Source of the DNA: Cloeon dipterum
Taxonomy: Eukaryota; Arthropoda; Insecta; Ephemeroptera; Baetidae
Assembly: GCF_949628265.1 (NCBI RefSeq)
Contig: NC_088790.1
Span: 10,916,545 to 10,980,544 of the forward strand
Reading direction: 5' to 3'
Length of the DNA: 64,000 nucleotides
Made by a program: the position numbers and the translations under genes. Below, piece by piece: positions 1 through 11,900 of this stretch; the stretch's first letter is position 1; each line of letters begins with the position of its first letter. The notes below the pieces were generated by a model, which saw nothing but the letters and a program-made list of their open reading frames with translations, made no database searches and had not been told where the DNA came from.

Positions 1-983
1 AAAAATGGAAAAATCATAGGCACTTTCTTAGATCTCATAGTGCAATTCGACAGTTGGCCACTAATCCACCGATTTTTTTTTTTTAATTAAACTATTGTAA
101 TTTTTATGCTTGTTTTGAAAATTTTACCAAACAGTGTGTACTCACACATGATCAAACTCTAAATTATTAAATAATTTAAAGTAAATTAGGTAAATTATAA
201 ATTATAAAATAATTTAAACTCGGTTTGATGAGAATACGCACTTTATTTTTTAATGCAAGCTTCACTTGATATGGAGATTTGCTCCACTTTTTAAAGTGTG
301 TGCCGAAGTGATGTCAAAACGCAATCATTTGCATGAAATCGTGTTGCCGCTAAATTCACCCCCTGTGGCAAGACAGCTGCATGGCCGCGCTTTCTCAGCA
401 GTATTCTGCTCTCATATAAAATTGGTGCGCGTCCAAGAATAAAGTTTACGACAGATGATATGGACACAGAGTGTGTGCTGTTGTGCAGACTAAAAGACAC
501 ACATACACACAAGTACCGAGAGTACTGAGACAGGGGAGGGGAAGTACACGTACTCAAGAGGGGAAACGCTCATTGCGCACCTCCTTGCCCGGCATGCCTG
601 CTGGGTACCGTTCATACGCGTTGGGTAGGCAAAGTATTTTCCAAGTACAACCATTTTGATTTGAAAATATAAATATAATCTGCTAACTAAGCAATCAATC
701 TTTGAGCTCGGATCTTATATAATTGAGGACGTAAAGCATATGAGTGGAATATGATTAAAGATAATTTGCGATATTTGTCTGCTTCGTAAACCGCGGTCCC
801 TCCCTCTTTTTTTAAAAAAAGTATTGATTTTTTATTTTTTGTGAGCAGGTTGCCTTGCCAATATCTATAACATATATTTTTCTCAAATTCAATTTAAGAG
901 AATATCAAGAAGAGGAAAACTTAAATTGCGTTTAGAAAAAAACGTAAAAATTGAGCGTGCACCAAAATGAAAAAGAAACCACT
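1..983. other. Intergenic, no gene recognised
   Basis: This AT-rich stretch lies downstream of the aldo-keto reductase gene. It contains a GC-richer patch around 440-640 with short CA-rich runs. The open frames in it are short and of low complexity, and they show no recognisable domain or splice structure. I see nothing else in it. Confidence 0.6.
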
Positions 984-984
984 T

Positions 985-990
985 TTTATT
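985..990 (-). terminator. Poly(A) signal of the aldo-keto reductase gene
   Basis: On the minus strand this reads AATAAA, about 50 bp past the stop codon at 1037. That is the expected place for 3' end formation of the gene. Confidence 0.55.
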
Positions 991-1036
991 GGTAACCTTG
1001 ATTTATACTCTCAATTAGTGCAGGTTACATACATAA

Positions 1037-2704
1037 TCATGCTTTTATCTTGCCCTCATCAACAAGCTTCTGGTAAGCCGCTCTGTACCGGCTGACTTCA
1101 ACGCCTTCCCAGTGCCGGTTTTTCACGTTGGCAAAGCAGCTGCAAATTTTAAAATAGCATTTTAGCCGTTTCTTGAGATTATTTTGCACCAGCCTTACTT
1201 TGCTTTGATTTGGGCCAGTACTTCCAGCTCTTTCGGAGTCAGGCCGTTGATGCAAACATCCAGATTGTGCTCAAGCACTTCACTGCAGTTAATTCCAAGC
1301 AAATGGGTTGCCGGACCCTCGACAGACATTGAGTGGAAGACGGCAAGACGTGCAAGTTCAATTCCCTCTTTCTAAAAGATTAAAAAATTGGTTCAGAGTA
1401 AAATATAATTATACCTGATTAATTTGCCATGGGAATTCATTTTATATAAATAAAAAGTTTTAGGATTTTATACCTTGCAAATCTCAACTGCATTAGCGCA
1501 CGCGTCCTTAAGTTCTTGATGAGCCGGGTGCCACGGGAATGGTCCTTTGTTGGTCAACAAGCTCATGCTTGTGCCAGCCGCCGAGATAATGCCCATTTTG
1601 CGACTCTGGGAAGGTTTTAAAATATTTTAATGGCTTTCTTAAATTTTTTAATTTTATTAATTAAAAAATGATTAACGAATTTATTGAATTGATGTCTGCC
1701 TCACTAATTAAATTAAAATGAATTCAGTATGATATTTTTAATTTTTTGGCTCACCTGGAAGAACGGCAGATATTCTTGCAGGGTGCTGTCGTGGAGGGTG
1801 GAGCGTGCGTAGCACAGCACGCAATCCACTTTGAACTTGCTGCGCTCGATTGCTTCCTTCAGCACGCTGATAGGGTAGCCGGTGACGCCGATGTACTTGG
1901 CCTTACCCGCTTTCACGACTTCAACTAAGGCGGGGAACGTCTCATTCACCACGATATCCACATTCGGTGCAAATTCAATGTCATGGGCCTGCACAATAAA
2001 CGTGAATTTACAAAAATAAAATGAAATTAGAAATGCCAATCTGCAGGAAAAGTCTTTATTCCTAGCGCTTACCTGGATGATGTCAACGTAATCAATGCCC
2101 AGAAGTTGCAAGCTCTCGTTTACACTTTCGATTGTCCTGTTGTAGGTAAAATCAAAACCAGTTGCTACATCGCCAGAGAATCGACCAACTTTGGTTCCTA
2201 TGTAGTAGGCCTCTCTTGGAACTCCTTTCAGTGCCTAAATATATTTTACTTTATCATTATGTTTCCCTCCCAAATTTTAGAAAATAAATTTTTTCCGCTG
2301 CAGTCCGTGACTTAAAAATACACGTACCTTCCCAAGAATCCTTTCAGAGCACCTGGTCTTTCCGTAATAAGCTGCCGTGTCGATGTAGTTAACCCCCTTT
2401 TTTAGAGCATCACGCACTACTTCAATCGCCTTTTCTTCATCAAACGCTCTGGATAATAGAAATTAAAAAAAAAATAGCTGTCAATTTGCTAGGAAAATAA
2501 TTTTGACTGAAGCAAGGAAATAAATAAATAAGATGACGCATAGTGTGAATAATTGCACACGTACTCGTAAAAATAGGCTAGAGCAGCGCCACCGAAACCC
2601 AGATGAGACACTTTCAGTCCAGTTTCGCCCAGAAGATTGTACTTCATTTTCTTCACGGCTTCCAAGTCATGGAATCCTTCCACATACGTGCTTGGCAGAG
2701 ACAT
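1037..2704 (-). CDS. Aldo-keto reductase, L-galactose dehydrogenase-like
   Basis: Predicted cytosolic NAD(P)H-dependent oxidoreductase of 354 aa with a single TIM-barrel domain. Coding exons on the minus strand are 2704-2565, 2448-2328, 2234-2073, 1988-1755, 1605-1474, 1371-1199 and 1139-1037. All introns are GT-AG, 59-149 bp, and the frame is continuous. The aldo-keto reductase catalytic tetrad is complete: Asp70 and Tyr75 in NYIDTAAYYG, Lys102 in IGTKVGRF and His143 in DIIQAHDIEF. The last two residues of the triad-bearing region lie across the exon 3/4 junction. The opening YNLLGETGLKVSHLGFGGAA and the VPREAYYIGTKVGR segment are typical of the L-galactose-dehydrogenase-like branch found in plants and arthropods. 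The substrate in insects is not known to me. At 1198 the frame reads TAA immediately after AAAG. Reading through would end the protein there, but the GTAAGG donor and the clean last exon support splicing. A probable non-coding first exon lies at 3469-3535. Confidence 0.9.
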
Positions 2705-3535
2705 TTTTACGAAATCACCCGGCTACTCAAATGTATAGCCCTGAAAAATAGTTTTTCGTCAGTAAATGCAAGTAGTTTGAAACAAAAAGCCCCTAAAATA
2801 TCAAAAGAGCGAGCATTATCTTTTGGTCAATTCCAATTATGTCTTTCCATTATCGGAGAAAGATATTGAATACTTATTATGTCATTTAAGTATGGCGAGA
2901 CCTCTTGATCGATAACAACTATTGTGCTGATGCATGCTTTGGAAAACACTTGAAATGAAAGCCCACTTAGTTAGATCTGACGTGGAAACACTCGTTGATA
3001 CATGGTACGATAGGCACGCGCAGTGCTGTCTTAATTCCTGTATTTAAAGTTTTATCTAGAAATTACGATGATCTTTTCTCCAATTTGATTTTAAAGTTCA
3101 CACAAAAATAAATAAAGATGCCTACACCATTGCATGTAGTAAGGCGTAATTACGATCACGTGCTGAAACTGGTTGTGTGAGATGAACAAGACAATAATAA
3201 TTATTGATATCATGACATAGCTAATTAAAATTGGATGATTTCCATTTTTCAATTCCTTATTGTTTTTGTGATCAACAACACTTAATTGTTATATTATTGC
3301 TTATAAGTATTAATTATAAATTAATGCCGATACATATACGCCCAACTATTTTGGAAGAAAAGACTGGAAATATGATGGAAACAAAATCCGTTTTTTCAAT
3401 TACATCTTTTCAAATTATGTTTTGAAATTTTATGCAAGTTCAAATGAGTTCGAGTTTGACTAACTCACCACGTAATTGAAAAAATGAAGGCACGTTTGGC
3501 AGGCAGCCGTTATCAGGACAGCGCGAGACTGTTGA
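2705..3535 (-). promoter_or_regulatory. Probable 5' UTR exons and promoter side of the aldo-keto reductase gene
   Basis: An acceptor (TTTTTCAG) ends at 2741 on the minus strand, so the untranslated leader in front of the ATG probably begins at 2740. A matching strong donor (GTGAGT) begins at 3468 on the minus strand. This suggests a non-coding first exon of roughly 60-70 bp ending at 3469, and there is no upstream ATG in it. The transcription start is not visible to me. The 2741-3468 piece would be an AT-rich intron. Confidence 0.4.
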
Positions 3536-4767
3536 CAAAAGGAAGAAAACATTTGTTTTTATAGCTTTTGGTCATGTGACTTTCCAGTGGCATTGCTGTT
3601 AATTAAGGGGAGATTACATTAAATTGGACAATTTAATTATTTAAATTCATTGTCATTCAGAAGACGTTTTGTTAATTCCCATTCATTTGGTTCAAAGTCA
3701 AAACAGTTACCAAATGATATTTAAAAAGGCCAAAATAATGCAATTTAAAAAGGGCGGTACGGTTCATTTTGTCTGAGGTAATTTTAAAGTATTATTATTA
3801 CCCACAACATGAACCACACTGATCCTTTTCCAGACAAAGCTTTTAATTTTTTACAGCTTTTGCATTACAAACTTCTCTTTATTATATTTTGTTTTCTAGT
3901 ATACGCTATTTGTGTACCGACCCAATTCAATACTTTTAAATTGTTTAAATTTAGGAAAAACTTTCTTCTTATATTGTATTTGGTTATTTTTGTGTGGGGA
4001 TTTTTATCTATTAAACAACATTATTATTATTATTTCTTTTCTGAGCATTATTTCCTTAAAATATGAGAATAAATTTGGAATATAATAATTATAGTTTTTA
4101 TTAAATACAAGTGTTTTTACTTTTATCAGGCAGCAGTTCATTATTCAATTGTCATTATTTTGCGAAATTAAAACAATATTATACTTGAGTGCTTTAAAAT
4201 TGCATCAGCCGAACCTTCTTGATTTCGCGGGCAATCCCGGTTCTCTGATAGCGATTTTGCCGATTTGAGTATCTTTGAGGTGTACGATCTGAAATGATCT
4301 AAAGCCACGACATCATTATGCTATCAAAAGAGCTGAGTTTTGTCTTTCTGTGCTGATGTGTGCAAAAAGATGATAAATAAATTAAACAGAACCTGACAGC
4401 GCTCAGCGAGGATCTAATGCTCAGGTTTGTTATGTGTCTGACTCCGCTGTTAACACCCCTCTTGCATATAAAGACAACTTACACAGAGAAATAAATAATT
4501 TCGAGAGAACTCGATTGCATTCGTTAATCCAGCTGACAACATTAAATTGCCAACAAAACAGAATATTTACTTATTTAATATAGTTTAGATATTGCTGTCA
4601 TGTACTTTCCAGGTGTATTTTTAAGAATGCGTTTTTGCTGGATATATTTCAGCTTATTGCGTCAAAAATCAAAACCGTAGATAGAGGTCCCTATATTTTC
4701 CTACTTGCATGGTCAAATACTATTACGTTGGCAGCTCTACAGGCTCGCGCGTGACTAGCTGTCAAAC
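3536..4767. other. Divergent intergenic region
   Basis: This separates the minus-strand aldo-keto reductase from the plus-strand PIP4P gene, so promoters of both probably lie here. It is AT-rich, with a hydrophobic 85-codon open frame at 3809-4066. I regard that frame as chance because of its biased composition and the absence of any family resemblance. No TATA box at a convincing distance from either ATG was seen. Confidence 0.45.
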
Positions 4768-7700
4768 ATGGGGGACGAACGACAACCCTTATTACATCAA
4801 GAAAACCATGGTAAAACACCTTTATCCACCCTAAAATCACCCAAATTTAATCTATGAAGTATTCAAGCACACTTTTCCCTCAATTTCAAATCAAACTCTC
4901 GTCCGTCATTGTCGTCGGGGCGGCGCAAATTAGTCGCCCTGCTTCGCTCCCTCGGCCGCCCATCATAATCATCCCTTTGATCTGGAAAAACCACCCACAC
5001 CGGCGATGACCGCTTTCCTAATTAAAGCCAATTTGTCTTTCAGGTGGTGGCGGGCACCAGACGACCGTGTCGCCCATCGGGCCGGATGAACTGCCTCCAC
5101 CTTATACGGCTGCCTCGCAGGGAGGGGTGCCCATGGTGACCTGCAGAGTTTGCCAGGCCATGATTGACATCACCAACAAACGGGATCAACACGTCGTCAA
5201 GTGCAGAGAGTGCAACGAAGCTACGGTAAATTGGGTTGATTACTGCTGGTTGTGGACAGGCATTAGTTGCTACGCCATTTAATTGTACTTAATCAGTATT
5301 TTGCAAAGTGCTGACGCAGTGTGTTCCATTGTTTTGCGGCCTTTGAGTTGTGTTCTATGTATTAAAATCAACAATGTCGTGATTTATTATGCATTTTTTT
5401 CAATTTGCATTCACAGCCCATCCGAAACGCACCGCCAGGCAAAAAGTATGTGCGCTGCCCGTGCAATTGTCTGCTCATATGCAAGAGCTCCTCGCAGAGA
5501 ATCGCCTGTCCACGGCCCAACTGCAAGAGGATCATCAACCTGGCACCCAGCCCTGTGACCCCTCCAGTGCCAACCATGCCAGGAATGTGCCGCGTTACCT
5601 GCGGCCACTGCCATGACACTTTCCTTGTAAGTCCTGACGCCCCCACTCAATTCTTTGGCTTCAATATTTTACTTTACGCTTTGTCGGCCTTGTCAATACA
5701 TAGTGAATAATGAAAAACCAGTGTTTATCAATCAAAAATATTTTAGTGCAGTAAAATCGAGACGTATTTTTTTCCTTGGATTATTTAATTCTAATAAACA
5801 GAAGTTGATCACTATTCTAAATTTCCGTGAATCTGTTTTTAATCGAGGAAATTAACCAAGAGGCTGTACCCTTTTTTTGAAAATTTAATTCAAATTCTCC
5901 ACTTCTAAAAACATGACTCCAAAGAAAAATAATCTTCCTTTTTTTTAAATTTAGCTATTTTGACTCACAATCAGTTCCTTATCTGTTTTCAGTTTAATAC
6001 GCTTACAAATGCTCTCGCAAGATGTCCGCACTGCAGAAAAGTGTCTTCAGTGGGACCTGATTTTGCGCGAGGTCGCGGCATCATGTTTGCAATTGTTGGA
6101 CTGATTTTTATTGCCCTCGGCATTGGAGTTACAGTGAGTCAGCACAAATCATCCACTTAGACATGTCTATAACTGTCTTTTCCTGTCCAAGGTTGGAACG
6201 TATCAGATGGTTAGGACCAATGGTGGAATTTACGTAGCCTATGTTGGTGAGTTGAACCGTTTTTTAGTATTTTATATATTATGGTGCCAGTGACCATGTC
6301 CATATTATTATAATATATCCTTGCTCTCTGTGCATCAGCTGTTTGATGGCTGGGTCACCGTTGTTTGGCGCATTTATTCAAATCTCGCCCATTAAACGCA
6401 CGCAACTGGTATTGATTTGTAGTTGTATGTGACTCGGATTTCCACTTCACTTACTATTAGTCAATGGATTGCGTTGAGACAAAAAATAGGAAAACATAAA
6501 TATTAGATGATATTTAAATAATAGTTTAAAAGACAAACAATTTCACAATTCAACTGGATGTCTGGAAAAGTTAACTTGATTCATTATTAGGCCATAATTA
6601 TAGCTTATATATGTATTTTGTAAATTATTTTTTTAATAACACTAAAGTAGCAAATACTATCATATTTTTTGGAAATAACAATTTTTAGCATGCTTAATAT
6701 CGAATTTGGAACCTCAAAAACAAAAATTCTTAATTTCAGTCTACTTTTTTTACTTGGCATGCTGAAAAATCTATTTGGCTCTTTTAAACGCCAATAAGGA
6801 TTTTTTAAATTTCACTGTCGTTTTTATCACTCCAAGCTAAGTTTCTGCGTATTAACGTTATCTTTTAACAAAATGAACGCAACAATGAGGAATTAGAGCG
6901 GAAGTGTAAGTTGTTAACAGCCACATATTATGGATGGTCGCGCAATCAGTTGGCCTGAACAATGTTGTGCCAAATTGTTTAACCACCCATAGAAGTTCTT
7001 TTTTTAGTTTGGCTAGAAAATTTGCAAATTGCGCAAGATAATTGTTCTATTTTGTTTGAGCTGATTAGCATGAAACTTACATAAATTTACTAAGAAAAAT
7101 TGGAAAAGTGATTCAATGATTATGTAATTTTTTAATTCAAGATTTTATAATTTGCAACACTTGAAGTTCCTTGAATGCTTAACACTAAGGGAACAGGAAA
7201 TTTTATCAGCTCTCGTCCTTGTCAAGATATATGTGGGTTTTAGTCTTTAGCTATTCTAATTTTGGTGTTTTTAGGGAGCTCAAAACAAACCTCGAAAAAT
7301 AAAATCCTTTAAAAAATATAAGAGGATCGTCTCTTTAAAAATTGGCATAACATCAAAATCTGGCTGATTAAGCTTAATTGTAGAATTGTAATATTTTGGT
7401 CATGTTCTTAAACCTTCTTTAATTGCAGAAAATTACAAATTCATTTTTTGAGTTAGAATTAAAAGGAATCAATTTTATATCTTTTTTCCCAGTAAAAATC
7501 CAAAATTAGCTGTTGTTGGTGAAAATATTCTGCCGCTTTCTAACGCAATTAAATTAAAATTTCTATTCTTTCCCCCAAATACTCCAGAATTTTCTGGTTA
7601 CTAGTAGCTCAAGTCAAGGTCATTGACAAATAATTATTATAAACCTTTATGCTATTGGTGCCTGCAATGTATATTGGCTTTAACTAAAATAAAAACAATT

Positions 7701-7931
7701 GCACTGTATTTTTTCTTCTGCAAGTTTTTCAACCCTTAACTGTTAATTATTTTTTTTTAAATTTGATCATTCATCATTTAAGTTTAGGCTCAAAACTGGT
7801 ACCATTCGTCGACTAAAATTTCTGATCTTGATATTTTTGTTTCAGGTGCATTCCTGGTTGGTGTTTTGGCGTTTGCACGCAGTGTGTACTACTGCACGAT
7901 GAAAGTTAGTCTCATCGAAGGCCCAATGTAA
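4768..7931 (+). CDS. PIP4P: Phosphatidylinositol-4,5-bisphosphate 4-phosphatase (TMEM55/PIP4P type)
   Basis: Predicted 238-aa late-endosomal or lysosomal membrane phosphatase that removes the 4-phosphate of PI(4,5)P2. The human proteins are about 257-280 aa. Coding exons are 4768-4810, 5044-5225, 5417-5626, 5993-6133, 6192-6246 and 7846-7931. All are in phase with GT-AG introns. The N-terminus MGDERQPLL is an acidic-dileucine type sequence. The cytosolic part carries paired Cys motifs (CRVCQ, CREC, CPCNC, CPRPNC, CGHC, CPHC). It also has the C-X5-R phosphatase signature, Cys97 to Arg103, in [16 protein letters not shown]. Two membrane segments follow at about residues 175-192 and 204-223, as in the family. 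The ATG is in good context (aaacATGG). The last intron is 1.6 kb. The single copy fits an insect PIP4P; it cannot be assigned to vertebrate type 1 or type 2. Confidence 0.93.
6247..7845 (+). other. Intron 5 of the PIP4P gene
   Basis: AT-rich intron of 1599 bp with a GTGAGT donor and a TTTCAG acceptor. No exon, RNA gene or recognisable repeat was seen inside it. Confidence 0.7.
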
Positions 7932-8860
7932 CAGCCTTGGGCCCTTTTAGGCCGTTTTCCATATTGCAAAGCACAGTGTCAATCGAGTCAGAACCAACAA
8001 GCAGGTAGTAAATCTTAACCATTAACACGGAAATCAAATCTGCGGTGCTGGGGCTGTTCCGTCACCTCTATTACTTATCAGCCAGCAGCCACAGCCGCGC
8101 ACGTACGCACGCTGCAGCGTTGATGAAAAACAATAAGATTGTACTGGATCAAATAATACTTGGTGTTGATTCAGTTGTCATTGTTGTTGAGTAGGTGCTG
8201 TTATAATTTAGCCATCGAATCTCCCCTTTAACTCGAACAAAGCGATTTTGAGCAGCTTTTCCGGACGAAAATCTTCGAATCTGATGAATAGTTTGTATGT
8301 TACATTCCGATATATTTGATTGCGGTTATTTGGCTCGTCTCTACCCCTCATCCTTCCACATTTTGTAGCGTCTCTCTAACTCTCTTTGCTTGTGGGAAAT
8401 AAGATCGTTTGACAAATTGTACTTGATAACATGAATACGCGAAAGTGCCGAAAGATTCTCACGTTTTTGTATGGCGCACTTGACTGTCTATAGGATCATT
8501 CGTTTTAAATTGACGCCTAGTGCGACTTTATTTTCACTCACTGTGAGAGTTTTATATTCTGTGTAAATTTTAGAACCAAAATCCTGGAACGAGAACGCCT
8601 ATGTTATCTGTTATTTTTGTATATATACAACAATGAGATGAATGATTTTTGTACATACCATAATATTATATGATAATTAATTAGGATGAATTACGATTAA
8701 GAGTCCTGTATGATCGTTATAATTATAATGAGATATCTATCGCCATTGCAGCCCCTATCATTTAACTAAGAAAGATGTTGCTTTCGCCTTCAATTCCATT
8801 CATTATCTAAGCCTATTTTATAGTTGGAAATAAATCAAACCTTCAAAATAAAGTAAAAAA
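7932..8860 (+). other. 3' UTR of the PIP4P gene
   Basis: Long 3' untranslated region of about 0.9 kb after the TAA at 7929. Candidate AATAAA signals lie at 8829-8834 and 8847-8852. It runs up against the converging phenylalanine hydroxylase gene. Confidence 0.55.
8847..8852 (+). terminator. Poly(A) signal, PIP4P gene
   Basis: AATAAA followed by an A-rich stretch, with a second AATAAA at 8829. It is the last plus-strand signal before the opposing gene's own signal at 8870-8875. Confidence 0.5.
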
Positions 8861-8869
8861 CCTGCACTT

Positions 8870-8875
8870 TTTATT
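8870..8875 (-). terminator. Poly(A) signal, phenylalanine hydroxylase gene
   Basis: Minus-strand AATAAA about 80 bp beyond the stop codon at 8957. It faces the PIP4P poly(A) signal. Confidence 0.55.
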
Positions 8876-8956
8876 TTGATTAAAGCATGCAAGCATAACT
8901 ATTTATCTAACAGATAGTAAAGTAGATTGAAAATTGTTTGAGCATTTCGCCACGCG

Positions 8957-11900
8957 TCAGTTAGACTCAGTGGCCAGTTTTTTCAGTGCGTCAATCAGCA
9001 CCTGCATATCCTGGTTGGAGCAGGTCATCAAGTCTTCGATTTGCTCCTTAGAGTCAAGGATTTCTACGCTCTGAGTGTACGGGTTGTATCGCACTCCGAA
9101 CGGCCGGGGAACGGTTTGGGCGTATTTGCTGTGGAAATCGTAATGATAAAATAATGCTTGGATGTTGTATTAAAATATAATCTCACATCATCTGAGCCTT
9201 GGCCTCTTCGAAGCTGTTGGCCACATAATAAATGGGCTGATAACTGGTGATGGGGTACTTCTGCAGACATGTTTTCTCTGGCTCGAATGGTCTCAATTCA
9301 GCTTTGCCCTCTAGACAGTACTGCAGCTCGCCATAGCTGGACAAAAGGCCGGCGCCATAGGCCTTCAACTCGCCATCCTGGTTGCACATGCCGTACTCGA
9401 CAGTGAACCAAAATAGCTGTAAAATTAAAAAAAAAAATCACGAATGTATTTTTAAAAAGTTTTATTAAGTAATTTCATCTCTTAAATAAATTCAAAGGAA
9501 ATTAAGAATGGATTTAGTGGACTTAATAGCTATCCAAAAATATTTAAAATGTTAGGGTGTGCAGGCCCTGATTGTATTTAAAATTTAGCGACCTAGTTCA
9601 TTTAAAAATAAAACATTCCCCTCCTTTCCTTTCAGTTTGGTATTTTCGGGAATAGCTTTTGTGGAATGGTAAAAAGTCTTTTAATTCCATACATACCGTG
9701 GCAAGTTTTTCGATGTAGTCGTCGGGCGCGCCTAGGGAGGCGAGACCGATTTCCTGGCTAAACTGGGCGAATGCTGGGTCAGCGAAGAGGGGTGCATGGC
9801 CGAGCAGCTCGTGGCACACGTCCGGCTCGGGGGTGTACAGCGGGCGGCTGGGGTGGCGGATGTACTGGGTCGAGTGGAACACTCTGAAGGCCAGCCCAGC
9901 CAAAAAGTCTCTCGAAGACAAGAGGCCAGCCACTGGACGCAAGGTGAAGCCGGTGCAGTCTACAATAAATTTAAATTAAATCAACAAATTAAAATTAGTG
10001 GGAGAGGCAAGCTGATTCTAATTGAAAGAGTTAATTTAAAATCCCAAGAGTCTGATTTTTTTCGCCAATTTCAAATTTTCCATGGGAAAGTTTTATACCT
10101 TTTAAGAAATTAGAGACATCTTGCAGTTGCGGGATGTTGTCCTCACGGTATGCACAGTTTTGGATGAGAAGTGGAAAGACGTGGTTATGCTCTTTGCATG
10201 CGTGGGTCGGGTACAGGCGGCTCAGTTCTTTGAACACCACTCCCCAGGTCTCAATCTCCTCCTTGGTGTAATCAACGTGGGGCAGCGGCTCGCCACTATA
10301 AAAAACAAGTGATTTAGGCTCTTTTGGACGTTAAAATTTGCGTAATCCAGACTGGGCATGAACAGCTGGGGATTCCAGTGGAAATTTCCATTCATTCATC
10401 TTTCAAATTGTTACATCATTATAAAAAATAAAAAACGCTAAAATTGACAAGAGCTCACAGGATATTTAAAAAAATAGAAATATTAATTCCAAGTTCAAAA
10501 AATTGGGAGTTCATAAAAATATCGTATTATTTCTTGTCATTTCCTCCTAAAAACTTTAAATTATTTTATTTTAGTCTACACCTGGCCTCTTGATTTTTTT
10601 AATTTTTCCATCTCACTTAACTTAGGGAATTTTTATCATATATTTTTAAGAATATTTCGTCCGCGTTGAAACTCACTGTCTGTAGTTGTACGCGATGTCG
10701 GCAAAGTACTTCCTCCTCTTGCGGTATTCAGGGTCGGTGAAGCCAGGGTGGTCGGCATCAAGCTCGGCGCCGTAGGACAAGATCTGGTTGGCGAAGCGGT
10801 CGAGATCGCGGATGCGCCTGGGGAACCACGGCACAGATTCTATGGGGGGAATCAGGATATTATTATCATTTAATTCGGTCCCATTTTGTATCAAATTTAT
10901 TAAAGAACGTCTCTGCTATTTGGCATAATAGTCAAGCAAATGTTCCCGCTGACCTCCAAGTTTCTTGTTGTCGTTGTGGTTGCGCAAGATCACTTGCAGA
11001 TACTCGCACGACTCGCGCAACTTGTTGGTCGCGACGTCCAGGTTGCCGGTGGTCGGGTCGCACTCGAACATGAATTCGTAGTGGCCGTGCTGCCGCTTGG
11101 ACGGGCGTGACTCGATGTGCAGCAGGTTCACCTCATTTTCCTGAAATCAGTGCAGGTTTTACTCTCAGCTCATAATTATGCTCCATATTTTATTTTTAAT
11201 TGCAAAAGCTACAGCATCTCTGACCTCTTGCGATATCTAGGAAGCAGCAGTGTAACAAATGTTTTCAAGGAAATGGAATAGATAAAGAACCGTGCAAACG
11301 CAAGTGGTTCGATTGTGTCAGTAGAAAGGTTATGCAAAATGCTGAGCACGCTGGCCCAGATGGTTGCATAATTTGGGGTTATCTCCACGCTGACGCAATA
11401 GCTCGAAAATAATTTCCGTTAAAATCACGTGTTTTTCTGTTTGGTTGCCAAACTCATAATACGAGATGGACCAAAAATCGACGCGGAGGTTCAGCAGTTC
11501 GTGACCTTGGACTCACCTCGAAAAGTTTGAGAATTTTGGCGAGCGCGCCAACCTCTTGTGTGTTTAGCGGAGAAAGCACTAAGCAAGTGCTTTTCGACGA
11601 GTCTCGACCCTCCCTAATGTAATTGCCTCCAGTCATCAACACAGGCTGAAACAAACACACACATTTTACGTTATAAAATATATCAAATACACATATTATG
11701 ATTTTATTGCCATTTTTGAAACAAGTAAATACACACCTACAGATTTAGCATTTTTTTCGCTAGCACTGTTCGCACCTTTTTTGCTTTGATAGTTTCATAT
11801 GCAACGTATTTCTTTGTATTTGACCTGAGCAAGAATAAAAAGGTATTTCAATAAAAAGCAATATTTACAAACATGTTCTTGTAAATATGCGGCGTAAAAG

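Noticed and set aside
3809-4066. 85-codon hydrophobic open frame that could look like a small membrane protein
   Set aside because: Composition is what AT-rich DNA gives (Phe, Leu, Tyr, Ile), with no homologous pattern or splice context.
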